Positions 42,677 to 54,454 of a DNA stretch of 64,000 bases are shown here, piece by piece. The translations under genes and the position numbers were made by a program. Each line of letters starts with the position of its first letter. The stretch's first letter is position 1. Origin of the DNA: Rhizomys pruinosus (taxonomy: Eukaryota; Chordata; Mammalia; Rodentia; Spalacidae); the NCBI GenBank assembly GCA_009823505.1, contig VZQC01000263.1:317330-381329 (forward strand). Direction: 5' to 3'. The notes beneath the pieces are model-generated. The model was not told the DNA's origin. It saw only the letters and a program-made list of their open reading frames with translations, and made no database searches.

Positions 42677-42724
42677 CTCAAAAAGTTACTGCAGGCTTCA
42701 GTGGCACAGACTTTTTTAATTAAA

Positions 42725-43110
42725 AAAAACTTTTATTGATGTTTTGTGTATTTCATACATCATTTTTCAATCCAATTTAGACATATTCCCCTTTCCCTGA
42801 CCCCCCCACCCCAATTCATGCATTCTGCCATACATGTCTTGCATCTTTTTAAAGTTTTTCTCTGCAGAGGTTTATTATTTTGGGCAGAATTTAACTGTAT
42901 CAGTTAGTTCTTTGACCCAGTCCTTATGTTGCTGTTGTTCTCTCCCGTTTGTATTGCTCCAAAAATGCCTATATAAATGTGACATATATACCAAAATTAT
43001 GACCTCCAAAAACAAACTGTATGTTAATTCCAAAATATGTTTAGGAATTCATGTTTTTCCCTTTAATTTTATATTATTCTAAAATATGAACATATACCTT
43101 CCACCCATAT
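42725..43110 (-). mobile_element. L1 3' UTR
   Basis: 'ttttattgatgttttgtgtatttcatacatc', a C-rich run and 'attctgccatacatgtcttgcatc', then 'aggaattcatgtttttccctttaattttatattattctaaaatatg', collinear with 61490-61925. Confidence 0.75.
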
Positions 43111-43112
43111 AT

Positions 43113-43205
43113 GGTTTTAATCCCAGTACTCAGGAGTCCAAGGCAGGAAGAGCATGACTTTGAGACCCTGATCTATATAGCGAAACCCCCCAACTCAAAA
43201 ATACA
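43113..43205 (+). mobile_element. B1-like remnant
   Basis: 'ttttaatcccagtactcaggag' to 'agcgaaacccccc', strongly diverged. Confidence 0.55.
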
Positions 43206-43210
43206 TATGA

Positions 43211-43358
43211 GCCAAGCATGGTGGCACATACCTTTTATTCCAGAACTCAGGCAGAGGCAAGTGGCTCTCAGTGAGACTGAGACCAGACCAATCTACATAG
43301 CAAGTTCCAGGCCAACTGGAGCCAATTGGGCCTGTCTCAAAAACAAAAACAAAAAAAT
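43211..43358 (+). mobile_element. B1 SINE
   Basis: 'gagccaagcatggtggcacatacc' to 'gggcctgtctcaaaaacaaaaacaaaaaa'. Confidence 0.88.
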
Positions 43359-43494
43359 GGATACAGTTAATATTCCACTCTTCTATTCTGTTAGGAAATC
43401 AAATAATACATGCATAAGCCCTTCCTTCATTACACAAATATGTACCGGAACCCACATCTAAGCAAGAATTGTGTAAGTTTCTTTTTATTATTAT

Positions 43495-43681
43495 TACACT
43501 TTATTGTGTGTGTATGTATGTGTACCTGTGAGTTTACAAGTGCCAAAGCATGAATGTAGAAGTTGAACAGCCCACAACTCAAGGAAGTTGTTTTTTCCAT
43601 TACGTGGTTTCTAGGAATTAAGTTCAGCTCATTAGTTTGGGCAGCAGGTGCCTTTACCTGCTGAGTGATCTGATCAGCCCA
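43495..43681 (-). mobile_element. old B3-type SINE
   Basis: 'tgtgtgtgtatgtatgtgtacctgtgag', 'aggaattaagttcagctcattagtttgggcagcaggtgcctttacctgctgagtgatc'. Confidence 0.6.
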
Positions 43682-45183
43682 TGTGTAAGATTGTAAAGTT
43701 ACAGCAATTACAAAATGTCCATTATTTCTGCCCTCATGGAATTTTGGATAATATAATAAAGGAGTTCAACTGCATTTCCATCTGAAGTAAGAACTGCTTG
43801 CTGTGGGAAAATATAGAAAGGCCATGCAATGCAGAACTGGAGTTTTGGAAAGTTGCTAGAGAGGATAGCCTCTCTATTAGTACACAAATGAAAAGATCAG
43901 CCAGGTTTAAAAAATGAGTGGAATTACAAGTAGCAGTAAGAGAAACTGTGGAGGAAAACAAAAGGACCTTGAAAAGATTAGAATTTGTTTAGTTGTGTCT
44001 GGAATTTAACATATGAAGAAAAATTAGGAGAGATATGGTTCTAAAGGTGAGCAAGATCAAGTGCAAAGACTTCAGCTCCTGTGAGTTCTGTCAAGGTTCT
44101 GTGAATGCTAATGGCAATCACAAATCATAGGCTTCAGTAATGGATCAGGGTAAGATTTGGATGTTGAAATCACAACTCTGTCCACTTGCTAGAAAATGTA
44201 ATGGAGAACACAAAAACTGGAAGGAGAGTGACGAAATGTTCAAGGTATCAAAGTGTGTGGGGATAGCAAGCTGAACTAAATGTTGATTGTGGTAGTGGAA
44301 TACTGTCATTTTATAGGCTAGATTAGGTAGTGGCATCAGCAATACTGGTGATAGGTTGTACATGATGGTCCAGATGATTCTTGATTTTGAGAGACAGCCT
44401 GTGTGCTGTAGGATGTTGTGCAGCATCCCTACCCACCACCCACTAATTATCAGAAGCTCTCTCCTTGTGATGACAACCAAAAATATCTGCAAGCTTTCCA
44501 AATATCCTCTGAAGCAGCACAACTGCCCCTTTGGAGAACAACTCCTTTATTCAAATGAGAGTGTTTCTATCCTTAGTTTAATATTAAAATCACTTGAAAA
44601 ACATTGAAATCATGTTAATGTTCTATGCTGATTCCCTGTTTGTTAACATGGAATCTCAGAAAATAAAACCACATTTGGACCCTAAACATACTTCTGCCAT
44701 TTTGTACTCTATGCAAAATTTATTTATGCATTTTTTTGTTTTTATGTAGTGGATTCTCTACATTGATCTAAAAATGTCCAAATTTTACTCTTTATGTAAA
44801 AATAGTGTTATAAATCTTTAAAAAAAGATACAAAGTGGTGTAAAAATAAGCAAAGAATAATTATAATAATTATGAATCTGTTTTTCATATATAGTACAAA
44901 AGCATGTATAGCATATAATTAAAGATTTAAATTCAATCACCTAAATATTTCCCTAAGAAAGTTAGAAAAAAGTAAAACTAAGGCAAACAGAAGCTGAATA
45001 GGAAATCAATAAAAACCTAAGAAAACAAAACAAAAAAAGAAAGAAAATAAAACCACATTTGTATTCTAAAATAATCCTATAGTGCAGCTAAACTTGAGAG
45101 AGATGCTGATATAGATTGTACATCAGTTCAAATTAAAAATCCTGATCAATTAACACACATCTACAAATACAAAAAAAATTGTA
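43682..45183. other. repeat-poor AT-rich stretch
   Basis: About 1.5 kb with no repeat recognised. Overlapping open frames at 44145-44607 on both strands lack family signatures. Confidence 0.45.
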
Positions 45184-45388
45184 AAATTTTAAACATTTTG
45201 TTGTTGTTTTTGTTCTTGTTGTTGTTTTGGTCTTTTTGAGACAGAGTCTCTTTGTAGCTACAGCTGGTCTGGAACTTGCTATGTAGACCAGGCTGGCCTT
45301 GATCTCATAGATATCTGCCTGCCTCTGTCCCCTGAGTGCTGAGATTAAAGTCATGTACCACCATCACACCCAAATTTTAAACATTTTG
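45184..45388 (-). mobile_element. B1 SINE with 17-bp target duplication
   Basis: AAATTTTAAACATTTTG is perfect at 45184-45200 and 45372-45388. A (GTT)n-like tail and an antisense B1 body lie between. Confidence 0.95.
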
Positions 45389-45479
45389 AATAAAACTTTT
45401 AAACGTTCTTTTTTTCTGCATAGAGAACATAATGATAATGTTCTCATGATTCAGAATAATAACTATGAGCATTCAATAA

Positions 45480-45486
<7 letters not shown>

Positions 45487-45511
<25 letters not shown>

Positions 45512-45530
45512 ATAAATATATATATACACT
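45487..45530. repeat. (AT)n microsatellite
   Basis: ATATAT run with one AATAA interruption. Confidence 0.95.
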
Positions 45531-45724
45531 TTTAAGGATTATGCTATGGGAGGAGGCATGTAACTTGTGCACTAAAAGCCCCAAACTATGGTTCATTGCT
45601 TTTTCAACTCTTCAAATATTTTTAATAAGTCCAAAATATTATAGCATTTGGACTCATTTAATGTTATCCATGCTCTTATATTTACTCATCCATTCATTCC
45701 CTGACTCCTATCAGAAACATTTTT

Positions 45725-47165
45725 TATAATTTAATTCTTTGAGAATCTCATACATGAATACTATATTTACATCAACTTCCATCTACCTCCCACTCATCCC
45801 ATGTTCCCCTAAACGTACTCCCTCTCAATTTCCTGACCATGTTTTTAATTATTTTTGCTACATGTATATGTACATATATACATGCAACTTACTGAGCCCA
45901 TTTAGTGGTACTGGTACATGTGTTTAGAGATGATAACTTGGGACTTGATAACTCATCAGGGAGTTCATGCCTGAAAAACAAATGATTTTCCTTCCCTCAG
46001 GAGGCATTGATTGCTTATAGAGCTTCATCTAGAGGTGGGGCCTTGGGAAATTTCCCCCATCAACATTAGTATGTCAACTGATGGTGTCATTACACAGATC
46101 TTGTTAAGCTACCACAGTGTGCAGACGTCGTGGGTGTAGCTTACTTATCAAGTCTAGAATGCATTAACTCTCAGAAGGTGTCTTGTCCCTCTGGCTCTTA
46201 CAAACTTTCCTCACCCTCTTCCACGATGCTCACTTAGCTTTAGATACAGAGGTTGCATTGTAGTTGTAGTAGTTAGTGCTGGGCACCTTGCAGTCATTTA
46301 TTCTCTGCATTTTAACCAGTTTTGAATCTCTGTAATCATCTCCATCTGTTGCGGAAAAAAAAAACCTTGTTTGATGAAACAGAGCTACAGTTAACTATGG
46401 GTAAATGGATACGTATTTAGAATCAGTTAGAAATTATATTGATGAGCCAGGCATGGTGGCGCACACCTTTAACCCTAGCACTTGGGAGGCAGAGGCAGGT
46501 GGATCTTTGTGAGTTCAAGGCCAGCCTGGTCTACAGAGTGAGTTCCAGGACAGCTGGGACTACAGGGAGACCCTGTCTTAAAAAGACCAAAAAGAAAAGA
46601 AAAAGAAAAGAAATTATATTGGTATAAGGAAATGGTAGTATTAAGTCTTCCTTGGTTCTATGACTCTTCAAGCAAGTTATTTGGCTAGACTTATAGTACC
46701 AGTCATGAATTCCCTTCTACTGGGTGGGCCTTGAGCCCAATTAGACAGTTGTTGGTTAACCCTAAAAGAATAATGTCAATATTGCACCATCAGAGATATC
46801 TTGTTGGGTCTATCATTGTTGTGGTTGGTAGGCTTTACATCTGGGTAGGGGTACTGTTTGCTTTTCTTCTCTGGCATGTGACATAGCACCTTCAGATACT
46901 ACAAGAGCTGGTCCTCAGTGTGGAGGCTTCCAGATCAGTTCCAGCTCAATTCTTTTAAGTCCTGTGTCTGAAGTATATGATATCCTCAGCAAAAGGGGTC
47001 TTACAATTAAGTTATGGGAGTCAACCAAGTGCTATATCAATAGCCTATATTGTTGGAGTATTTGACTGTCCTAACCAACTATTTGAAGGAAGGTTTCCTA
47101 TGTCTTCCACTGGGGTTTTTATGGAATATTCTATAGTTTCTGGGGGAAGCAATATCACCCCATAC
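45725..47165 (-). mobile_element. long L1 (Lx-like) 3' UTR, split by a B1
   Basis: Antisense UTR with the same order of landmarks as 40766-42300, including 'ccatctgttgcggaaaaaaaaaacc', 'gaattcccttctactgggtgggccttgagcccaattagacag' and 'aaccaactatttgaaggaaggtttcc'. A B1 at 46442-46608 interrupts it. Confidence 0.75.
46429..46621 (+). mobile_element. B1 SINE with 13-bp target duplication, nested in L1 UTR
   Basis: AGAAATTATATTG is perfect at 46429-46441 and 46609-46621. The body is near consensus and the tail is AAAAAGAAAAG. Confidence 0.96.
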
Positions 47166-47182
47166 GTTGTAACTTTATTTGC

Positions 47183-47198
47183 GATAGATAGATAGACA

Positions 47199-47263
<65 letters not shown>

Positions 47264-47270
47264 CAGACAG

Positions 47271-47319
<49 letters not shown>

Positions 47320-47322
47320 TAG
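47183..47322. repeat. (GATA)n with internal (GACA)
   Basis: About 140 bases of GATA units with a short GACAGACAGA block near 47261-47271. The minus strand reads as (CTAT)n. Confidence 0.98.
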
Positions 47323-47728
47323 ATATTGTGTGTATATATATTTATATATATAATTGTTAAGTAAGTTTATAGCATAAGAAGTTTCCATATATTTTGTTCA
47401 ACCATCTTTGGTGTTATTTATCTCTCCTTCTTCCCATGGACAGCTTCCCAACTGAATTCATTATAAAGGCAAAATGTAAGAAAAGCATTAAACTCATGAA
47501 AAATTAGAAACATGAGAGAGAGAGAGAGATTCCAATTAATATAGATGCAAAATACAAATAAAAATTTCAAAAATCAATATGTTAATGACACATTTAGACT
47601 CTACAAAATTAACTCCAAAAACAAAGCAGCACAACATTAGAAAATGTAAGAATGAAGTGAAATACATTAATTAGGACCTAAAAAATAATAAAATTTAGCA
47701 TCCATTTTTGATTTTTTTTTAAAGTTAA
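47323..47728. other. unassigned AT-rich sequence
   Basis: No element recognised apart from a short (AG)n at 47515-47529. Confidence 0.5.
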
Positions 47729-47981
47729 AATTAATACAAGGGCTGGAGAGATGGCCTAGCGGTTAAGAGCGCCGACTGCTCTTGCAGAGGACCCGGGTTC
47801 AATCCCCAGCACCCGCATAACTGCTGAGAACCGTCTGTAGCTCCAATTCCAGGAGAACTCCAGTTCCAGGGGAATCCGATGCCCTCTTCTGACTTCCGCA
47901 GCATTGCATGACACGGGTGCAAAAACCTACATGCAGACAATACATTCAAATAAATAAATAAAAATAAAATAATTAATACAA
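47729..47981 (+). mobile_element. B2 SINE, long form, 11-bp target duplication
   Basis: AATTAATACAA at 47729-47739 and 47971-47981. The body has both copies of the internal module and a near-consensus head. Confidence 0.95.
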
Positions 47982-48116
47982 AATTTCCTAAATCTATGAA
48001 AATATTATTATCATTATTTATTTCAAAGCAAAACAGAACATATAGTTTTGGTCGTTTACATTCTGAATGAAGATAAAGTTGTGGTTTAATTAACACCAAT
48101 AAAAAACAAAACAGTA

Positions 48117-48287
48117 GGCCGGGTGTGGTGACACATGCCTTTAATCCCAGCACTCTGGAGGCAGATGGAGGTGGATCTCTGTGAGTTCAAGGCCAGCCTG
48201 GTCTACATAGCGAGCTCCAGGCCACCTGGGACTAAAGGGAGACCGTGTCTCAAAAAAAGACAAAAAAAAATAAAATAAACAAAAAAG
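48117..48287 (+). mobile_element. B1 SINE
   Basis: 'ggccgggtgtggtgacacatgcc' to 'gagaccgtgtctcaaaaaaaga'. Confidence 0.94.
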
Positions 48288-48346
48288 TTATGAAAATATC
48301 TTGAAAAGAGAAAACATCATAAACTCTGATCAAGTTAAAATCAAAA

Positions 48347-48475
48347 AAAGGTCTTGGCATGGTGTTGCACACTTATAATACCAGGACATGGGAAGCTGAG
48401 GCAGGAGGATCATTAGTTCAACATCATCGTGGACTACATAGAAACACCGTGTCTCAGAAAAAAAAAAAAAAAAGA
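48347..48475 (+). mobile_element. old B1-like SINE
   Basis: 'cttggcatggtgttgcacacttataatacc' to 'caccgtgtctcag' plus a run of A. Confidence 0.8.
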
Positions 48476-48631
48476 TAAAAAATTCCATCAAAAAGCACTA
48501 CCATTGAACAATAAAATAACAGTTTCAATGTTGAGAAAATCTGGAAAATATATTAGTCACAAATACTAGATAAGAGAAAGCAAAACATCCATGATTTTCA
48601 CTAGATATTTTTCTTTCCTGAAAGTCAAAGA

Positions 48632-48769
48632 CAGGGCCAGAGTCACAGCTCAGTGGTAATGGTGCTTACTACCAACCCAAGTAAACCTGTGTTCAACCTC
48701 CAGAACTCACAGAGTAAAAAGAATGAACTGACATGTACAAATTTCCCTTCAACCTACACACATACACAA

Positions 48770-48808
<39 letters not shown>

Positions 48809-48825
48809 AAGATAAATAAATATTA
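48632..48825 (+). mobile_element. old B3/RSINE-like element with (AAAT)n tail
   Basis: 'cagctcagtggtaatggtgcttac', 'ctgtgttcaacctccagaactc', 'cctacacacatacac', then about 14 AAAT units (48768-48822). Confidence 0.7.
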
Positions 48826-48837
48826 TAAAATATTTTC

Positions 48838-49220
48838 TCAAATTTTTAAAATTTTCACACAATACAATTTAATAATATTTAGATTCCCTTCCTATTCACA
48901 CCTTCCTTTATGGACCTCAATCCAATTTACTGTATCATGTATATATAATAAAGCATATCAAGTGTAATTTGTGTCTCCAAAAGCCCTTCAGTGTGGGTCA
49001 TTCCTCTAAAGGATCCTTAACCTGATAGTCCCGTGCTTAAAATAGACTCTCTCTAGCCCTCCCAGTACCCATCTGTTGTCATAATTTCCTTACATGGGGT
49101 TACATGGGGTTGGAGAGTCTTACCTATCCTCACGTCTATGCTGGGATCTTTTCTGGTTTGAGCTTGCATGGGACTTGTGAATGCTGAGACAGAACATGTG
49201 GCTTTCTGAGTCTTTCTGAG
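48838..49220 (-). mobile_element. L1 3' UTR, old
   Basis: 'tatcaagtgtaatttgtgtctcc', 'cttcagtgtgggtc', 'ggtttgagcttgcatgggacttgtgaatgctgag' follow the antisense Lx-like UTR order. A 13-bp direct repeat (TTACATGGGGTTA-type) occurs at 49091-49111. Confidence 0.65.
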
Positions 49221-50060
49221 TCAGGATTAGCTCAGCAGGATGATTGTTTCCAGTTTCATCCATTTACCTGCAAATTTTATAATTATGACTTTAAGAGGTG
49301 AATAATATTCCATCGTATGTATTATCATACTTTCATTATTTATTCATCAGTTGATGGATATCTAGGTTGTTTCCAATTTCTGGCTATTAAGAACTGAATG
49401 ATACAGTTAAACTCTGCAGGGAAACACTTTGGAAAGACTGAGAGAAAGATGCAAGACATGGGTGGCAGAAGGCATGAACTGGGGTGGGATGGGGGCAGGG
49501 AGAGGGGAGTGTGTCTAAATTGGACTGAAAATAATGAATGAAATACACAATTCATCAATAGAAGTATTTTAAAAAACAAAATTCACAAGTAAAATAAAAA
49601 AAAGAAAATGGAAGCAATGAACATAAGTGAACAGGTATTTCTGTAACAGAGTATAGAGTTTTGGTGTATATGCCCAGGAGTGGTATAGAGTTTTGGTGTA
49701 TATGCCCAGGAGTGGTATGGCTGTGTCATACGGGATCAATTTTGAGCTTTTTGAGGAAAGTCCACAGTGATTTCCAAGTGGCTGCACTGGTTTGCACTGT
49801 CACTTGTAGTAGAGGACAGTTCTCTTCCTCAACAGCCTCATCAGCATCTGTTGTTTTTTTTTTTTGGATCATTGTCATTATGAGAGTGATAAGAGAGAAT
49901 CTCAAAGTGAATTTGATATGTATTTCCCTGATGGTTAAAGATGTTGAACAATATTTAAGTATTTCTCGTGCATTTCGTTTCATTTTTAGAGAACTCCTTG
50001 TTCAGCTGCTTGCCACACTCACTATCTGATCGAGCAGGCTTTTATTTTATTCTTTGATTT
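49221..50060 (-). mobile_element. ancient L1 3' region, interrupted
   Basis: 'gattgtttccagtttcatcc', 'aatattccatcgtatgtatt', 'ttgatggatatctaggttgtttcc' and 'gtatatgcccaggagtgg', 'tttgatatgtatttccctgatgg', 'aactccttgttcagctgc' are the classic antisense L1 3' series. It is broken at about 49405-49605 by another L1 3' end. A 32-bp piece (49650, 49682) is tandemly doubled. Confidence 0.8.
49405..49605 (+). mobile_element. L1 3' end inserted in older L1
   Basis: 'ggaaagactgagagaaagatgcaagacatgggtggcagaaggcatgaactgg', then ATGAAATACACAATTCATCAATAG and an A-rich tail. Orientation is opposite to its host. Confidence 0.75.
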
Positions 50061-50100
50061 TTAGTTTTTGGAGCTCTATATGTTAAAATTTCAAGACAGT

Positions 50101-50449
50101 TAGATAACAAAAAACTAAAATGAGTTTTTAAGAAGTCCTATAAGGTATATTACATATAATCACATAAAAATCAATAATCTTTCAATGTATTACTATAAAC
50201 AGGCAGCATAATTTAAAAACATATTTATAATATTAAATATATTATGAAGAAACCAACAATAAAATATACTTTGGCTAGAGAAAAAAATATAAATCCATTG
50301 AAAAGTGTAACAAAATCTGAACAAGTAGATGTAAATAATGTCTACTTGAAGGTAAGACTTGGTATAATAAAGAAATCATTTCTTCCAAAATTAGCCACAA
50401 ATGTCAAAGTGTCAGTAATTTACTCAGTTATATATGGTTACATGAATCC
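50101..50449. other. unassigned AT-rich sequence
   Basis: No element recognised. Confidence 0.5.
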
Positions 50450-50677
50450 TTTTTTTTTTTAATAATGTCTCATTTATTCCAAGCTGGCCTTAAACTCTCT
50501 ATGGGCTTGAGGATGATCTTAAACTTCTGATCATCCTGACTCTACATTTCTGGCATTGTAGGTGTGTAACATTGGAAACACGTAGAAATCATATTAGGTG
50601 TGGTGCTAGAGATGAAACCCAGGGTTTTGTGCATGCTAGGGAAGCACTCAGCCAAATGAGTTCCATCTCTAGAACTC
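50450..50677 (-). mobile_element. B4-type composite SINE
   Basis: Antisense B1-like part ('ccaagctggccttaaactc', 'ggcattgtaggtgtgtaac'), then an antisense ID-like head ('ggtgctagagatgaaacccagggttttgtgcatgctagggaagcactcagcc'), the known order of B4. Confidence 0.8.
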
Positions 50678-50776
50678 ATTTTTGGTAAAGTGTAAATAAA
50701 TCTTACACTTTAGCAAAATATTTTATTCTGATGTTCATTTAAAATATTAAAATATTATTCAACAGTAGAAACTTGT

Positions 50777-50778
<2 letters not shown>

Positions 50779-50807
<29 letters not shown>

Positions 50808-50808
50808 C
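50779..50808. repeat. (AT)n microsatellite
   Basis: About 12 AT units. Confidence 0.95.
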
Positions 50809-50889
50809 ATATTTTAAAAGAATTAAGTTAAAAGAAATCTAACTATAGTACTGTAATTACAGTACTCCAGAGGCCAAGGAAGGAAAATT

Positions 50890-51520
50890 ATAAATGACCA
50901 TTCATCCACTGTTGGTGGAATTGCAAACTGGTGAAATTACTGTGGAAATCAGTGTGTAGAACTCTTTAAAAACTTAAAATAATTCTACCATATATTCCAG
51001 TTATACCACTTCTCAGCATATACCCAAAGGTCTCTTCTATTGTACAGATAGTTGCACAGCCATTTTTTGTTGCTGCTCTTTTAACAACAGCTAAAAAATG
51101 GAAACAACCTCAATATCCCTCAATTGATGAATGGATACTGAAAATGTGGCACATTAATGCAATGGAGTTCTATCCAATGTTAAAGAAATGAAACCATTAT
51201 ATATGTAAAGTAACAAAGACTCAGAAGAATAAGCAACATATGTCCTCTCTCATAGGTCCTCTCTCATATGTTCTCTCTCATTAGCTTCAAATCCTTAGAT
51301 ATGAGTATATATCCTGATGTAACTGTAGGAGCCAGGGCAATGGAAAGAAACCATGGAGGTGAAGGAAAAGAAGGAGCCTAAAAGAGGAGAATAGAAGGAG
51401 ACAAGTGTTATTAGGGAGAAAGTGGGGAGTATTTTAACTGGAGAAACTAGGGGAAATGACAGGAAAGCACTTTTAACCAAATTTCCTAACCAAGAAAATG
51501 ACCACAAAAAAATCACCAAA
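50890..51520 (+). mobile_element. L1 3' region, sense
   Basis: 'cactgttggtggaattgcaaactgg', 'agttataccacttctcagcatatacccaaagg', 'caacagctaaaaaatggaaacaacctcaatatccctcaa', 'gagtatatatcctgatgtaactgtaggagccaggg', 'aaagaaaccatggagg'. This is the sense equivalent of the ancient L1 at 49221. Confidence 0.85.
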
Positions 51521-51663
51521 AAATGGTCGATGAAATTTGGTTAAAAGTGAAACTTCTATATCACAAGAGATAATAGGCAAAGTTTAAAACATCAACAAAG
51601 ACTAAAAGAAAATATTTTAGGACAACTTTTGAACAACTGTAATATAAATCCTAAAGAACTGTA

Positions 51664-51893
51664 AGAATATGAAAAGAAGGGGCTGGAGAGATGGCCTAGC
51701 AGTTAAGAGCACCGACTGCTCTTGCAGAGGACCCGGGTTTGATCCTCAGCACCCATATGGCGGCTAAGAACCGTCTGTAACTCCAATTCCAGGAGAACTC
51801 CAGTTCCAGGGGAATCCAAGACCCTCTTCTGACCTCCGTGGCATTGCACGACACGGGTGCACAAACTTGCATGCAGACAGTACATTCATACAC

Positions 51894-51960
<67 letters not shown>

Positions 51961-51973
51961 GAATATGAAAAGA
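51664..51973 (+). mobile_element. B2 SINE with (GAAA)n tail and 14-bp target duplication
   Basis: AGAATATGAAAAGA is perfect at 51664-51677 and 51960-51973. A long-form B2 close to consensus whose A-tail has become about 16 GAAA units (51894-51959). Confidence 0.97.
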
Positions 51974-52148
51974 CATACAACACAATATAGGCAAAGTACA
52001 TGAACATCTGTTATTCCAAAAGAAACTTAAATAGCCAGTATATATGTAAACAAGACTACAACTGGGAATCGTGAACATAGCTTCAATATCACTTTTCTTG
52101 CAATATTTAAATACTAAGAACTTGGTGGTTTGTAAGGTTTGAAGACCA

Positions 52149-52346
52149 GAGGATTCTTAAAGGTTTGTTTTGTTTTGTTTTGTTTTTGGTCTTTTCGAGA
52201 CAGGGTCTCCCTGTAGCCCCAGCTGTCCTGGAACTCACACTGTAGACCAGGCTGGCCTTGAACTCACAAAGATCCGTCTGCCTCTGCCTCTCAAGTGCCA
52301 GGATTAAAGGCGTGCACCACCACGCCAGGCTACCTGAGGATTCTTA
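52149..52346 (-). mobile_element. B1 SINE with 11-bp target duplication
   Basis: GAGGATTCTTA at 52149-52159 and 52336-52346. (TTTTG)n tail, near-consensus body. Confidence 0.96.
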
Positions 52347-52796
52347 TTTGGAAGTGGTATGAAGATAGATACATCCTTTTAATAGCAGTTTACTAGCAGT
52401 TATCAAAATTGCGTACAAATTGGATTTTGCAAATTATATTGCTGTAATAGGTCTTACACAATGATCATGAGGATTTGGGGTTATTTTCAAAAGTGTGATT
52501 CTTAGACACAGGGGCAAAAGTAGAAGTGGTATTGGCCAAAGCCCAAAGCAGGGGAAAAATTGAGAACTGAAAAGTTGGAGCCTGAATTGCCGTGTTGAAG
52601 GCCCCTGAGCGGAGTGGAAAAAGCAACAGCCCAGATCTTGACCTATGCCAAATCAGTGCGCAAATGCAGATATGAGCCACGTGGACATGCAAATACAGCA
52701 GCTGAGACACAGCAAGTTTATCAAGAAAAGTCCAGTCAAGGACTGTGAGTGAAAGCCAGTGAGACCTCAATAGAGATGTCTGGCTGAAGATGACTT
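52347..52796. other. unassigned sequence
   Basis: No element recognised. The long minus frame here (52893-52465) runs into the B1-like piece at 52797 and has no family signature. Confidence 0.45.
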
Positions 52797-52935
52797 CTTG
52801 TGGTGTTGTAATCCCAGGCAGAGGAGTACTAAAGATTGCAGGCCAGTCTGATCTACACAGTGGAATTCCAGGCCAGCCACTGCCATAGAGCAAGATCCTG
52901 TCTCAAATGTCAAAATCCAATCAACAAAATCCAAA
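52797..52935 (+). mobile_element. old B1-like SINE
   Basis: 'gtggtgttgtaatcccaggcagaggag' to 'gatcctgtctcaaatg' and an A-rich tail. Confidence 0.7.
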
Positions 52936-53379
52936 ACAAATAAACAAAAAACAAACATTTAAAAAAAAACACTAAAGTATCAACACCTATCTCTTCATCC
53001 TTGACTGAGGAGATAGATGTTGATAGTTGATGGTTTCTGTGGGGCACAGAGATTTGGTTTTGTTTACGGATGTAGTCCCTGGTAGGTTGACCTAGAGAGG
53101 ATTCCACTAGAGAGAATACCACTAGAGAGGATTGTCTCACACTCCGGAGTATATGGGCAACACGAAATGAACTCAGAGGATTATTTTAAAAAGTAAAGAA
53201 CACATAAGTTGAGAGCGGGGGTTGGATCCAGAAGTTTACAGGAAGAAGTGGGGGTGTGATCAAATTATATTGTATGCAAGTAAGAAATTTTCAAAGAATT
53301 AATACAAATGTACTTTTTCAAATACTTTGAGAGTGGACAATCCAGTTACATGTACGATGCCATTCACCTACAATTCTAT
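52936..53379. other. unassigned sequence
   Basis: 53084-53134 has a doubled 'actagagagga/aatac' motif. Otherwise nothing recognised. Confidence 0.45.
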
Positions 53380-54410
53380 AAACTCGACAAGCTATTTAGG
53401 AAGGATGCTGTGCATCCCTGAGAATCTTCCTCGTGTGGTTGAAATGTAAAGATCGCTATCCACACCTTTGTGGCAACTATGAAAACCATCAGATCACTCA
53501 GGTTTCCAGCTTCTGTGACGAAGTCTTGTGCAAATATGACTCTGTGACATATGACACTACTGCACTGACATCTGTGACTAACTAAGCCTGTTGGATCAGA
53601 TAAGAACAACTGACCAAAACCAAGAAGTGTCCCAAAGCAGACCCCAAGTGTAACAACCTGAAGACTGAGTGGGAAGGCACAGCAAGCTGGAGAATGAATC
53701 CCCTGAGGGGCCAGAAGCCTAGGTCACAGACAGGGTGGCCCTATTCAAAGCACCCAATGATGTTAACATGATCTGCTGAGCCAACCAGTTGGTGACAGAA
53801 GGTTACAAGTGCCACTTCCAGAGCCACTTCAGCACCCAACTACTGCTACAGCTGTGGGAATGTGGCAGTCATCTTGAAACTAGACCAGGATCTCTGGAAA
53901 AATTTCATCATCTTATAGGCTGTACCTCAGGAGACACCTTGCATCATCTCCAAAAAGTTGATAGCTCACTACTTTCTTTTATTTTTTTAATTTTTTTATT
54001 TATTTTGTATGTGTATGAATGTACTCTGTCTGCATGTAAGTTTGTGCACCAGTGTCGTGCAATGCCACGGAGGTCAGAAGAGGGCATCAGATTCCCCTGG
54101 AACTGGAGTTAAAGACAGTTCTCAGCTGCCATGTGGGTGCTGAGGATCGAACCCAGGTCCTTTGCAAGAGCAGTCGGAGCTCTTAACCGCTAGGCCATCT
54201 CTACAGCCCCAATAGCTCACTACTTTCTATGATGTCTCAGCCCCTGCTCCTCTGGCCTTCTGGCCATTGTGACTCTACTTGGAGTCTGGGTTGGGCAGGA
54301 AGGGTCTACCCCAGCCTTCTGTCACGCAGAGACTAAGACTTGCTCTGGAGAGGTTGGAACCTTAACTCCAAGTCCCCTTCTTCTTTTCTGCAATTTGATC
54401 CATAAAGTTC
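53380..54410 (+). pseudogene. possible decayed gene or retrocopy, split by a B2
   Basis: GC-richer than its surroundings, with pieces of protein-like frame broken by stops and shifts. Examples are DRYPHLCGNYENHQITQVSSF at about 53450-53515 and [20 protein letters not shown] at about 53781-53840. The last part (54230-54410) looks like a 3' UTR and has a CATAAA at about 54402, but no A-tail follows, so retrocopy status is unproven. I do not recognise the parent. The B2 at 53961-54228 interrupts it. Confidence 0.35.
53961..54228 (-). mobile_element. B2 SINE with 17-bp target duplication
   Basis: ATAGCTCACTACTTTCT is perfect at 53961-53977 and 54212-54228. Antisense short-form B2 between. Confidence 0.97.
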
Positions 54411-54454
54411 CCAGTCATTTTTTTTCTTTTCTCCTTTTTGTTTATTTTTAGATA

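Noticed and set aside
47183..47322. CRISPR-like regular array.
   Set aside because: Tetranucleotide repeats without spacers, in a mammalian genome.
47155..47388. Minus frame with (YLSI)n.
   Set aside because: Translation of (GATA)n.
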